DNA from: Magnolia sinica
Taxonomy: Eukaryota > Streptophyta > Magnoliopsida > Magnoliales > Magnoliaceae
NCBI RefSeq assembly: GCF_029962835.1
Contig: NC_080579.1
Span: forward strand, 81,671,959-81,735,958
Direction: 5' to 3'
Length of the DNA: 64,000 nucleotides
Shown in pieces: positions 51,319 to 63,800 of this stretch (the first letter of the stretch is position 1; each line of letters starts with the position of its first letter). The notes beneath the pieces are model-generated. The model did no database searches and had not been told where the DNA came from. It worked only from the letters and a program-made list of their open reading frames with translations. The position numbers were made by a program, and so were the translations under genes.

Positions 51319-51678
51319 TCTAAAAAAGACTCATTCGGGATCATAATGGTTCTTGTAGCTCATATGGATTTAGAGTTACATCAGATGGATGTAAAGACTG
51401 CATTTCTCAATGGGGATCTAAATGAGAATGTATACATGTTGCAGCCCGAAGGTTTTTTAGTTACTGGCTCAAAACATTTGGTTTGCAAACTTAAGAAGTC
51501 CATTTATGAGTTGAAACAGGTATCGCGACAGTGGTACCTTAAGTTTCATGAAGTAATTTCCTTATATGGCTTTGTAAAAAACACTGCAGATAAATGCATC
51601 TACATTAAAACCAATGAGAGTAAGTTCGTTATGATGATTTTGTATGTTGATGACATTTTGTTAGCTAGCAGTGATACC
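51319..51678 (+). pseudogene. Ty1/copia reverse transcriptase fragment in caleosin intron 3
   Basis: About 120 open codons match the core of plant copia reverse transcriptase: HQMDVKTAFLNGDLNENVYM, QPEGF, LVCKLKKSIYELKQVSRQWY and the catalytic YVDDILLAS. The family's usual YGLKQASRQW is altered to YELKQVSRQW. Nothing upstream or downstream belongs to the element: no gag, integrase, RNase H or LTR. It lies opposite to the caleosin gene, inside its third intron, between two 65-bp direct repeats. Confidence 0.93.
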
Positions 51679-51680
51679 AG

Positions 51681-51745
51681 TGGTTCATATTCAACTCAAG
51701 GAAGTTTAAAGATTGATGGCTAGGATCTTCCAATGTAATAAGTAT
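51681..51745. repeat. 65-bp direct repeat, right of the RT fragment
   Basis: Partner of 51142-51206. The sequence after it (TTCAGGCATGGTCC) reads as the natural continuation of the host intron. Confidence 0.93.
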
Positions 51746-54067
51746 TTCAGGCATGGTCCATCAACAACAGGGCCAAACAGAACAATGGTCCAGATTACAG
51801 AAGCTTGGGCCCTACTCTTCTGGAACTGAAAACTACTCACAGGGAGGGTACTGTAGCTAAGAACAAGGTTGAGGAGCACTGCAGCCATGCTTGAAAGGAT
51901 TAAACCACAGCCGATAGCTCGAAACCCTATACCACAAAGTAAAACTTTGATGAGTCCAAACACGCGCGTGCACGTGCGAGGAATGCTAAGGCGATCCACT
52001 GGCTTGGACCATTCATCATTCAAGGCCTCTGTAAACATGGGCTGGCCCACCAATCAGACAGGCCACGTGTGTACGTTGGTTACAGGTTGTTGGTCAATTT
52101 GTCGATGTGGACCGTCTAATTTTTGGGACAGTGAAATTCATGGTCGTACGGACGTGATGAATGGAACAGATCTTACACACGTGCCAATTCCGAACTTGTG
52201 TGTCGCGAATCACCTCTTCAATTGATCCTCAAGCAAATATCACACACAACAAGGTTTAAGCTTCCTTAAAATAAATAATTAAAAATAATTAAAAATAATT
52301 TTTAAAAAAAATTCATACCTTGGAATGTCTCCCACGGATAGATAATTCCATCTTTATTTCTATCAAAGAAAGATGCATGTTGTTGGAGCACACTCATGTT
52401 GTTGTGATCATGACCATCCGACCCGTTTGGATGGGCCGGATCAGCGGCTACAATTGCTCGAGCCAGATCTGATAATAAATGGGACACAAATAGGCGAAAT
52501 TTTATGTCAGAATTATGAAAACATCATGGACTAATTGAGGACCAGTAAAAAAATCTAATGGGGCTGTCAGCGGGCATGGGCCTACTGAATCTTGCACCTG
52601 AGGCTGAGATCACCTAGGGCCCATGAAACATGCCCCTAGCCCACTCTTGACTATTACGCACGGACTGGGCCTGAGTCCGGCCCGAGGCCCAAAAACTCAC
52701 CTCTATGCAAGATTTCTGCTTGTGCCCATCATTGTAGGGCTGTCAATGGGCTGTTCCAGCCCGTAGGCTTTTCTGCTGGGTGGGTCTTTCGGCCAAGTTT
52801 GTCCACATCTTTTAGATCCATGAGGTGGGCTTTGACCTGAACCTAACTAGAACTAGGCATCAAGTTGAGCCAGACTGAGATAGGGATTACCCGACTTGAT
52901 CCGGTTTTGATATAGGCCTGACCTAAACTCGACCTGTACCAAGTTCAGCATTCTTGACCCAGTCCAAGTTCAGGTCTACCATGGACTAATCCGGACCGAG
53001 TCCAACCCTGACCCAGACAAAAGTATCGAGTCAAGTCGGGTGGAGTGAGTATCCATGGGCTGAAATCACAACTCAAAACCTAGGTGCACTTGTCAGAATT
53101 GCAGCCTCTCCATCAACTACAAGGCATCTCATATCTGAAATGTCAAATCTGAGTTATATATATAATCTATTATTTTTAAGAAATGTTCCTGAAAATTTAG
53201 GATTTTACCAAATGATACCTCTACAAACAGAAATACTTTTTGAGTGGTAATATTAACGTAGTGCCAATTATATAATATTTTTAAAAAGAAAAAAGGAAAA
53301 AATAGGAGGTGGAAAAGTAAAGAATTGTGGGCTCCATATGATATTTGTATAATATCCAACTTGTCAATAGATATAATCAGTCCTGATATTTAGAAGAATG
53401 GACGAATTTGATCAATCTAAATATAGATAAGCCACACTATTAAAAAAATATATACATTAATAAAACCATATAAATGTACGTGCAACCCATCTGGTGATTC
53501 GATCAGATAGCTTCTTTTTTTTCACGTGAGTATCATGCATGTTTGACCGGCAGGAAGTTTACTCATGTGCCAAGAATGTACCAGTCACCCCATGATCCAG
53601 TGATCCATACCATTGATCTGATTAGCCCAGCTATAAAACGTGGGCCCACTGGCTTGGAAGATCCTAATCTTTCAATAACTGGCCCACACATGGACAGTTA
53701 ACAAAAAATCAGCAATGATGCAGAATAAAGGCTGAATATTGAATGAGTAGGATTTCGATCGAATCTGGAAATTTTGTGGGGCATCACTAATATGCAGGGC
53801 CTCTCATCTTAACGGCTCAGATCACCAGATCATGGGCACCACCATTACAGACTCTATCTAATTCCAGCTAAAAAAAGGTAAACATCGAAACACCAAAATA
53901 AAAAAATCAAAGGAAGAAAGTACATGGCTGAGGCATCTGGTCCTGAAGATTGAGATTGAGCTTGCGTTCTCTTGTAATCGGAGCATTTGCAGCATAGGTT
54001 TGTAGCGACAGGTCTTCTGATGATGAAGCCATTTGCATGATACAATCAAACAGCTAGGCCCTCATGT

Positions 54068-54077
54068 CCTTTATATA
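54068..54077 (-). promoter_or_regulatory. TATA box of the left caleosin copy
   Basis: TATATAAAGG on the minus strand, about 30-36 bp before the first two in-frame ATGs, so the 5' UTR would be very short. Only about 130 bp of ancestral sequence lies upstream before the duplication junction at 54210/54211. Confidence 0.55.
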
Positions 54078-55149
54078 CAACTTCTGATTCCTGATAATTG
54101 TAATCTCCTCCCTCTAGCTTTCGTTATTGCAATTTCCTCCCTTTCCCGGTAGAGGTAAAAAGAACTTTCAACTAATGATAAAAATACCCTCCACCTTGAG
54201 AGTTCGTTTTTTCCGTGTGCGTGTGTAAGTGTTTACTATTTTCAATAAGTTTCTTATTTTAAGAAAGTATACTATTTCAAGAAAATTATAGGTTTATTGT
54301 TTAGGGCTTGTATAAATCATATGAGAGGGGTTTCTAAATAAATTTTCACCATTAATATGATTTCTACTTTTCAATTATTAAATATTTTTCTTTCTTTATA
54401 GATTCAAGGGTATTCTTGAGAAGACGACAGTGATCTTTTCTTTATCCACATACTTATTACTTAAATGCTCAATGCTTAAAATGGTTTTAACAGGATTATT
54501 TTTAAAAAAAATTTATTATTATTATTATTATTTTAAAATTGGACTAGACCGACTCATTTAGTCCCAAATGATCAAGTCGTAACTCGCAACTTTAGGGTGA
54601 CTTGTCTGACTCGAGCATATTTTGGGCAAACTTACTATGCCCAATCGGATGAATCGCATACGGATCAATTAACAATCCCATTCCAATATCACATGTTATG
54701 GACATTATTAGAGATGAAAATAGGCATGACTTGCCTGGGCATGGACTAAGCTCAGATCACTTTGGGTTCATTTAGAATGAGGATTAAGGCCCACATAATA
54801 GATGGAGATGATATCTAACATTCATGCAAGGTTTGGTTGATCATGCATAAAGTCACAATTGGACAACTTAAGGGCATGCTGGATGCAAACCAAATTCGTA
54901 ATTTGGTAAATTTCTACATGACAAATTCATGAATGATGTAATCTTATGTGTTTATGTTAGTCTTAATTGAAAAAAAATAAAATTAATTGAGCAATTAGTT
55001 TTTTCTATTTTTAAAGAGCATAAATTATGAAGTTGGCAACTTTAAATAAAGTTACAAGTACTCGATTCACAAAGTTGAAATCAATAGTGTCCAAAAGATG
55101 TATTGAAAAAAAATTCCCCATGTTCCACAAATGATTTTGTAACCATTGC

Positions 55150-56370
55150 TTTGGTAGCTATAATCATTCAATCAGAGTGATGTTTGAGAGGAATATGCAA
55201 TCGAAGCAAGACGCATATTATGAAATGTCCAATCAATAACCCTTTTTAGTATAATCAACATGGGCCATCAAGTTTCTATGTCACTAATCAAATGGTTAAC
55301 ATCTTTGGAGAAAATTACTTTTTTAGAGAGATGAGCAATTGAAAGTGGACCTCATATTGGCAAATAATAACAAAACCTTTGTTCGGTATAGTAAATATGA
55401 ATCATTCATTTTCCTAGCCATTGATTAGTGGTTAGGATCATCCAATCATAGTGGATTTTATGATGGATTATTGGCAATGGAAGGTGATGTAGGATCCAAA
55501 TCACAAATAGGGCATTTCTTAGTGTGATAAATATGAACCACCTATTTCCTATCAATTGATTAAATGGTTAGGATCACTATATCAAAGTGATTTTCCAAAC
55601 AGGCAGGAATAAATGTGGGCACCATGTCGTGGATGGTTTAGATCAACAATTGGATTTTTATTATAATCAATATGGATCATCCATCTTCCTAGCCATAATC
55701 AAATGGTTAGGATCATCCAATTATAGTGACTCTTAAGAGGAATGAGCAACCGAAGGTGAGCCCACCCTAATGGATGATCAGCATCAAGGATTAAAACTTT
55801 TCTATTATAATCGATACAGATCGTCCATTTCCTAGATATTGATCAAATGGTTAGAATCATCCAATTAAAGTGACTTCGAAGAGGGATAAGCAATCGATGG
55901 TGGGTCCCATGTGATGGAAGTTCAGAAGTGTATTCAAAGGTGGATCAAAAGATGAAAAAGGGTAGACATTTATATGGTATAACATATATGGAAACATCAA
56001 TTGGCTAACCATTGCTTAGATCGTTTGGGTAGTCTCATCAAAGTGATCTTATAGGAGGGATTGACAACAAAAGTCAGGCCCCGTAAGAATTCTTATAGTA
56101 TAATAATACGGATAGTCCATTTCCTAACCATTGATTGGAGGGAGAATCAAAGGTGGGCCCCAAATATTGAACATGTCTTTATTATAATCAATGTAAACCC
56201 ATATATTTCCAAACCATTGATTGGATGTTTATAACTATCCCATCAAAGGTGGGATGCATGATGAATAGTTTAGATCAAGTCATTTTTATGTTGTAGTTGA
56301 ATTTGACCATTAAATTTTGATGACCATTGATTGGATGGTTTGGATAGTCATGTACTAATTGATTTTAAAG
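55150..56370. repeat. Ancient degenerate tandem repeat, second copy
   Basis: Counterpart of 45560-46780 in the 9.59 kb duplication. Confidence 0.7.
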
Positions 56371-56514
56371 GACTTTGGAACCTCACTCCTCAAATGTAAA
56401 TTTCATTAGCCCAATGAAACAACAAATCTAAAAATCCATGAACTTAGATGGGGAAACCCCAAACAATACATTTACTGATGAATTTACAAGTTTATAATGA
56501 TCCCAAGTAATAAA

Positions 56515-57045
56515 TAGGGATGGCGATGGCCAAGGTCACCCAGCCAGGCCAGAGCAATCTGGCCTTGTAGGACCAGGGCTTGGACTTCTAGATATAGCCC
56601 GAGGGTGGGCCAAGCTCAGGCTTCAAATCTAGACCCGATTAAGCTGGTCAGGGCCATTCTCGTCCCAGCCGGTTGGCCCAGTCAAATTATCAAGTAGGTC
56701 ACAATTATACAAAAGAATGAACAATTTAAAGACATGTAAATGATCCTATTCATCGCATGTGTAATGTAAAGGATTTGAGGTCATGTTTGTACTGTGAAAA
56801 CCATTTATACAATGAGATGTACAGTGAATGGAGAGAACACTTCAAAACCACTTTTAGATTTCAAGTATTTCAAGCCTTTAATCATATCATATTTTCCCTT
56901 ATGGGACCAGCCCTAGCCCCAAACATGTGGAGCGAAGGGCACCGCTTCTGCCTTTTTAGCCTGCCTAGGGTTAGGTCTTTTAAGACCTAAGTCCAAGATT
57001 GGCTTAACCCTAGCCAGGCCATAGCTCAGCCCATTGTCACGTCTA
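56515..57045. mobile_element. hAT-like remnant, second copy
   Basis: Counterpart of 46930-47460. Confidence 0.4.
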
Positions 57046-59355
57046 TCATTGAACTTTTAAATTCTAAAATTAACTTATTTTTATGTATCTAAACAAGTCT
57101 TCATTAGCTCAATTTATTTTGGAATTCAGATCATCTGTTTACCACAAATAAAAATTAATGTAGCAGTGACCACAATTAGCTCAATTTATTTTGGAATTCA
57201 GATTATCCTGAAGACTGCAATTAATGTAGCAGTGACCACAATGTCAGTGGCGTAAGCCAATTACAATGCAAAATAAAAAATTTCTATTTGTGACAAGTAA
57301 AAAATTATTTATTTTAATACAGTGTTTATCTACATGTAAGAAGCTCAAATTAATATTTAAGCAGATGGCTGTATGTTAACTATCCATGGACCCTCTCTAT
57401 CCTACCAGCGTTTGATTAGTGTGGGACATCTGAACCGTGCAAAACCTGGCACCACCATGATGTTTATCTAACATGTGGAAAATTGTGGCCTGCCTGATGG
57501 GTGGACCATCCTAATGTTTACATCAAACGATCTCCATGGTAATAACTTAGCATGCATTTGGTAGGGACAGACTTCCAAGCACACCCCTATTTCAAAAGGG
57601 AATTCCAAAATTCCCATTTTGAAATACAAATCGGGATTCCTGCCTGCATTATTGCAAATAGGAGATGTCAACAAAGTTTTATTTTTCAAGTACATATCTA
57701 AAAGTTTATCAATCCAAATCTAAAAAGGTTCACGGTTGTGATCACTGGTGGCCCTCCCTAATGCATGTGGACCCACCATGCCATTTATGCCCTCTTGCGG
57801 CCCGAAGCTCTCTCCTTCTCTAGCCGTTCAAAGAGGGTCCCATCATAGACGGCTCTGATGGTTTCTCTGTGCAGCAATCCCTTCTCATCCTTTCCCAAAA
57901 TGTAAAGAAGCTTCCATTCTGTCCAGCTCAGTATCCTGCACATGATCACACCATTAGCATGACAAGTAGTGTGGCACGCGTGTGACAGATCATGGCCATT
58001 CATCAGGAAGGATCCACCTTGCGCTTGCACTGCCCAATAACATCTGAACCGTCCAGTCATCGAATATAGGTGCGTGTTCCACCTGCTGAGAGGACTGGCC
58101 CGATTTTTGGCATGGCCATGTTTTGCAGTTGGTCCCACTTGATTAATGGTATGGATCTGTTATATGTGTGGCACTTTGGCACGTGTGTGCTATGAATGTC
58201 CTCTTCAATTTGATACATAAATACCATCCAAATTCCATGTTCCATTTCTGTGAATGGACGATATTTCATCATCATATTCCGTCCATTGAATAGGAAGATT
58301 TTATAACCAAGCATTAGATGGCCACCAATCAGACGGTTAGGATCGTCGGATCACATCAGCATAATATTTGTAATATGCACCATAGTTTAGATTGGTTTAC
58401 ATGTCTCCTACATTGGATATATTTCTAACAATTTAGTGAATTACAGGGAGGCAAATAGTCTAGATAGTGAACATAGGTCGTTTACAAAGTGAACCATGAA
58501 TTCTGGCCTGAACCCAACATGGACCCACTATTGCTTTGTGGCTCAATCATGGTTTTAAGACTAAGGATGGAATGATTCTAACCTTTCAATCATGGATGGG
58601 TCCATGTTCCTAAGAACATGGCTCAACCATCAAAGGCTTGAAATATTCCATTCTAGGAAAGTTTTTGGATGTCACCTATCCATGGTCAGCCCCATCATAT
58701 GAACCGTTTGGATCATTAATGCATGTGTCCAAATGCACAGAATCCTCAACATATAGTATGTATTGGGCCTGGCCCATGTGAAAGCCCAACTAAGGTAAAT
58801 AAGCTCTAATCTCCTTTATTAGAAGAAAAACAAAGATAAAAAAAGATAACACCTACCATCCATTAAAGTCCGTAAGATTGCGATTAGCTCTAAGCATCGT
58901 ACTAAGTTCTTCCGATGTTAATGCATCCGGGTGTGTAGTAGAATACTTGCTGAAAATAGCATCGAATTTCGACGGTTCAAACTTGTCCATCCGAAGAAAA
59001 TCATTGAGATGATCTAAGCAATGGATGAAACACAATAATTACACATGATTAAGGTATAAGATTGAGAAAAAGACCTTCCTTCTGTGTTATAAGACTCTTG
59101 AGTCACTTCCATGCTTGCACCTATGGATGTTCTTGATGTAGATGGGGAGTAGGAGGGAAGGTAGATATCCCTAGAAATGTTGAAATTATTTTAAGTAGTT
59201 GTGATTAGTGATGGACAATTGTCCATTAATGCTTTTTCCCATTTGTACAAGTGGGGCCTATGGACTAGTGATTGAAAGCGTAGATGTAATGCCACTTATT
59301 AATGCATGGTCTTTTTCACATCTGTGTTAAGTAGAGTGGATTATGGGATATCGGG

Positions 59356-60014
59356 GCACATACAGCAGTTCATGTGAGGTAGATGGCTCATGTGATACGA
59401 AACCCATGTGAGGTGTGGCCCACGAGTGAGGTTAGGTCGCACATACAGCAATTCATGTGAGGTAGGTGGCTCATGTGATACGAAACCCATGTGAGGTGTG
59501 GCCCAGGAGTGAGGTTAGGTCGCACATACAGCAGTTCATGTGAGGTAGGTGGCTCATGTGATACGAAACCCATGTGAGGTGTGGCCCACGAGTGAGGTTA
59601 GGTCGCACATACAGCAGTTCATGTGAGGTAGGTGGCTCATGTGATACGAAACCCATGTGAGGTGTGGCCCACGAGTGAGGTTAGGTCGCACATACAGCAG
59701 TTCATGTGAGGTAGGTGGCTCATGTGATACGAAACCCATGTGAGGTGTGGCCCACGAGTGAGGTTAGGTCGCACATATAGCAGTTCATGTGAGGTAGGTG
59801 GCTCATGTGATACGAAACCCATGTGAGGTGTGGCCCATGAGTGAGGTTAGGTCGCACATACAGCAGTTCATGTGAGGTAGGTGGCTCATGTGATACGAAA
59901 CCCATGTGAGGTGTGGCCCACGAGTGAGGTTAGGTCGCACATACAGCAGTTCATGTGAGGTAGGTGGCTCATGTGATACGAAACCCATGTGAGGTGTGGC
60001 CCACGAGTGAGGTT
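59356..60014. repeat. 83-bp minisatellite, 8 copies, second copy
   Basis: Same length (659 bp) and copy number as the left array, but lacking its GTGAGACG variants and with private ones (for example AGATGG in unit 1 and CAGCAATTC before unit 2). Confidence 0.97.
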
Positions 60015-60712
60015 CGGCTAAAGACCTGACGCATAGGATGTGGGTCCTACATTATGAAATAAAAGAATTAATTCGCCACGCCTTATCAATTTAAGCTTTT
60101 AGCGCAAATGGTTAAGTTATCCACTTTCAAAGTTCTATAAGAAGTTTCCACCCTCATAAAGAATGTTGGCCCATTGTTGAATATTAATTTCACTACCATT
60201 TAAAAATGGTGATACAAATTCAACCGTGCACTAAAGCAGAGTTGTACAAAAATCAAGACCGTTTAAATCATGGGCCCATTTATTATGAAAAGAAGCATGA
60301 CCCAAAAGGGCAATCCACTCTTTTACTTGTAGTTGTGATTGCTTGATTAGTGCAATTTTAGACATATGCTCCATCCACAATGTGCCCAAAAAATTGGATG
60401 GTCTAGATAGCCCTACATGAGTGTCACATGTGAGGTGGATGAGCCAGAATAGTGATGACCTATAATACTGTGGAGATTGACTATTAAAATCGGGTTGGGT
60501 CCAATGCAGGTCTGGTACTCATTAACAGAGCTACTTTAGATCCAATATGCATCCAATACCAATGGTTTCAGGATTTATGCACTTTTGGGATGGGTCCAAA
60601 CCATCTGTAATCTATACCGTCGGTCTGTTGCATCCCACCATGGATGGACAATTCCCCAAATATCTTCTCATTAGCGCAACCATAGCCATTCCTTTTGTCA
60701 CTTACAAGTACA

Positions 60713-60777
60713 TGGTTCACATTCAACTAAAGGAAGTTAAAAGATTGATGGCTAGGATCTTCCAATGTAGTAAGTAT
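60713..60777. repeat. 65-bp direct repeat, left of RT fragment, second copy
   Basis: Counterpart of 51142-51206. Here the pair (60713-60777 and 61252-61316) is almost identical. Confidence 0.93.
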
Positions 60778-60889
60778 AAGAACTCTATTTAGTTAGCCTC
60801 ACCGATCAAAGGTCTACATTGTCATACAGTTGGACTGGATGATTGAGTAAACCAATGGGCCCCACTTCAGTGATGCGCTGCGCAGTCTA

Positions 60890-61249
60890 TCTAAAAAAGA
60901 CTCATTCGGGATCATAATGGCCCTTGTAGCTCATATGGATTTAGAGTTACATCAGATGGATGTAAAGACTGCATTTCTCAATGGGGATCTAAATGAGAAT
61001 GTATACATGTTGCAGCCCGAAGGTTTTTTAGTTACTAGCTCCAAATATTTGGTTTGCAAACTTAAGAAGTCCATTTATGGGTTGAAACAGGCATCGCGAC
61101 AGTGATACCTTAAGTTTCATGAAGTAATTTCCTTATATGGCTTTGTAAAAAACACTGCAGATAAATGCATCTACATTAAAACCAATGAGAGTAAGTTCGT
61201 TATGATGATTTTGTATGTTAATGACATTTTGTTAGCTAGCAGTGATACC
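60890..61249 (+). pseudogene. Ty1/copia reverse transcriptase fragment, second copy
   Basis: Same fragment as 51319-51678. It keeps the family-like YGLKQASRQ, but the next Trp codon is a TGA stop, and the catalytic YVDD reads YVND. Non-functional. Confidence 0.92.
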
Positions 61250-61251
61250 AG

Positions 61252-61316
61252 TGGTTCACATTCAACTCAAGGAAGTTAAAAGATTGATGGCTAGGATCTT
61301 CCAATGTAGTAAGTAT
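61252..61316. repeat. 65-bp direct repeat, right of RT fragment, second copy
   Basis: Partner of 60713-60777. Confidence 0.93.
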
Positions 61317-63657
61317 TTCAGGCATGGTCCATCAACAACAGGGCCAAACAGAACAATGGTCCAGATTACAGAAGCTCGGGTCCTACTCTTCTGGAACTGA
61401 AAACTACTCACAGGGAGGGTACTGTAGCTAAGAACAAGGTTGAGGAGCACTGCAGCCATGCTTGAAAGGATTAAACCACAGCCAATAGCTCGAAACCCTA
61501 TACCACAAAGTAAAACTTTGATGAGTCCAAACACGCGCGTGCACGTGCGAGGAATGCTAAGGCGATCCACTGGCTTGGACCATTCATCATTCAAGGCCTC
61601 TGTAAACATGGGCTGGCCCACCAATCAGACGGGCCACGTGTGTACGTTGGTTACAGGTTGTTGGTCAATTTGTCGATGTGGACCGTCTAATTTTTGGGAC
61701 AGAGAAATTCATGGTCGTACGGACGTGATGAATGGAACAGATCTTACACACGTGCCAATTCCGAACTTGTGTGTCGCGAATCACCTCTTCAATTGATCCT
61801 CAAGCAAATATCACACACAACAAGGTTTAAGCTTCCTTAAAATAAATAATTTAAAATAATTTAAAATAATTTAAAAAAAAAAATTCATACCTTGGCATGT
61901 CTCCCACGGATAGATAATTCCATCTTTATTTCTATCAAAGAAAGATGCATGTTGTTGGAGCACACTCATGTTGTTGTGATCATGACCATCCGACCCGTTT
62001 GGATGGGCCGGATCAGCGGCTACAATTGCTCGAGCCAGATCTGATAATAAATGGGACACAAATAGGCGAAATTTTATGTCAGAATTATGAAAACATCATG
62101 GACTAATTGAGGACCAGTAAACAAATCTAATGGGGCTGTCAGCGGGCATGGGCCTACTGAATCTTGCACCTAAGGCTGAGATCACCTAGGGCCCATGAAA
62201 CATGCCCCTAGCCCACTCTTGACTATTACGCACGGACTGGGCCTGAGTCCGGCCCGAGGCCCAAAAACTCACCTCTATGCAAGATTTCTGCTTGTGCCCA
62301 TCATTGTAGGGCTGTCAATGGGCTGGTCCAGCCCGTAGGCTTTTCTGCTGGGTGGGTCTTTCGGCCAAGTTTGTCCACATCTTTTAGATCCATGAGGTGG
62401 GCTTTGACCTGAACCTAACTAGAACTAGGCATCAAGTCGAGCCAGACTGAGATAGGGATTACCTGACTTGATCCGGTTTTGATATAGGCCTGACCTAAAC
62501 TCGACCTGTACCAAGTTCAGCATTCTTGACCCAGTCCAAGTTCAGGTCTACCATGGACTAATCCGGACCGAGTCCAACCCTCACCCAGACAAAAGTACCG
62601 AGTCAAGTCGGGTCGAGCGAGTATCCATGGGCTGAAATCACAACTCAAAACCTAGGCGCACTTGTCAGAAATGCAGCCTCTCCATCAGCTACATGGCATC
62701 TCATATACGAATTGTCAAATCTGAATTTATATATATAATCTATTATTTTTAAGAAATGTTCCTGAAAATTTAGGATTTTACCAAATGATACCTCTACAAA
62801 CAGAAATACCAGGAAGTGCTTTTTGAGTGGTAATATTATGGTAGTGCCAATTATATAATTTTTTTAAAAAAAGAAAAAAGAAAAAAGGAAGGTGGAAAAG
62901 TAAAGAATTGTGGGCTCCATATGATATTTGTATAATATCCAACTTGTTAATAGATATAATCAGTCCTGATATTTAGAAGAATGGACGAATTTGATCAATC
63001 TAAATATAAGATAAGCCACACTATTAAAAAAATATATACATTAATTAAAACCATATAAAATGTACGTGCAACCCATCTGGTGATTCGATCAGAAAGCTTC
63101 TTTTTTTTTTTCACGTGAGTATCATGCATGTTTGACCGGCAGGAAGTTTACTCATGTGCCAAGAATGTACCAGTCACCCCATGATCCAGTGATCCATACC
63201 ATTGATCTGATTAGCCCAGCTATAAAACGTGGGCCCACTGGCTTGGAAGATCCTAATCTTTCAAAAACTGGCCCACACATGGACAGTTAACAAAAAATCA
63301 GCAATGATGCAGAATAAAGGCTGAAATATTGAATGAGTAGGATTTCGATCGAACCTGGAAATTTCGTGGGGCTTCACTAATATGCAGGACCTCTCAGCTT
63401 AACGGCTCAGATCACCAGATCATGGGCACCACCATTACAGACTCTATTTAATTCCTGCTAAAAAAAGATAAACATCGAAACACCAAAATAAAAAAATCTA
63501 AGGAAGAAAGTACATGGCTGAGGCATCTGGTCCTGAAGATTGAGATTGAGCTTGCGTTCTCTTGTAATCGGAGCATTTGCAGCATAGGTTTGTAGCGACA
63601 GGTCTCCAGATGATGAAGCCATTTGCATGATACAATCAAACAGATAGGCCTTCATGT

Positions 63658-63667
63658 CCTTTATATA
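63658..63667 (-). promoter_or_regulatory. TATA box of the right caleosin copy
   Basis: TATATAAAGG on the minus strand, 30-36 bp upstream of the likely start codons. The frame upstream of the ATG is open in this copy, but lies before the expected transcription start. Confidence 0.55.
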
Positions 63668-63800
63668 CAACTTCTGATTTCTGATAACTGTAATTTCCTC
63701 CCTCTAGCTTTAGTTATTGCAATTTCCTCCCTTTCCCGATAGAGATAAAAAGAACTTACACCAAATGATAAAAATACCCTCTACCTTGAGAGTTCGTTTT

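Larger units (their letters stand above)
48200..54038 (-). pseudogene. Caleosin (peroxygenase-like) gene, left copy, six exons, probably broken
   Basis: Exons on the minus strand: 1, 54038-53924 (alternative ATG at 54032); 2, 52468-52319; 3, 51926-51841; 4, 49599-49505; 5, about 49412-49285; 6, 48350-48200 with TAA. Without the breaks the product would be about 240 residues, normal for caleosins: Ca2+- and heme-binding proteins of lipid droplets and ER that act as peroxygenases. Seen: N-terminal NAPITRERK and [33 protein letters not shown], a canonical EF-hand loop after the conserved His; GFRAIGCG with a hydrophobic segment and a degenerate proline knot ([14 protein letters not shown]); [15 protein letters not shown]-terminal [16 protein letters not shown]. 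Introns 1-3 and 5 have GT-AG ends that keep frame. Breaks: the acceptor expected before exon 5 reads CAA/G instead of CAG/G, neither nearby AG keeps the frame open, and exon 5 has an extra AG pair near 49387. Possible AATAAA about 100 nt past the stop. Confidence 0.88.
44622..54210. repeat. 9.59 kb direct duplication, copy 1
   Basis: Starts at TTTCCGTGTGCGTGTGTAAG and ends at GAGAGTTCGTTTT. The same block follows at 54211-63800 with few differences. The central junction reads TTCGTTTTTTCCGTG, so the two ends share only a short run of T. Confidence 0.96.
57785..63628 (-). pseudogene. Caleosin (peroxygenase-like) gene, right copy, six exons, probably broken
   Basis: Exons on the minus strand: 1, 63628-63514 (alternative ATG at 63622); 2, 62040-61891; 3, 61497-61412; 4, 59170-59075; 5, about 58982-58857; 6, 57935-57785. 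Structure and domains as in the left copy: EF-hand loop, hydrophobic/proline-knot segment, KHGSDS heme-region His and a complete C-terminus. Differences seen: Glu to Gly in exon 1, Phe to Cys just after the EF-hand loop in exon 2. Exon 5 has the ancestral length here (126 bp), without the left copy's 2-bp insertion. Exon 4 is 96 bp, one base longer (TT for T at about 59098-59099, plus strand), which shifts the frame after GSDS and gives a stop a few codons on. The poor acceptor before exon 5 (CAA/G) is shared. This copy keeps its native upstream region beyond 63800. Confidence 0.88.
54211..63800. repeat. 9.59 kb direct duplication, copy 2
   Basis: Repeats 44622-54210 in the same orientation. 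Ends at GAGAGTTCGTTTT, after which unique sequence (ACCTGCATGTGCAG) begins. Confidence 0.96.
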
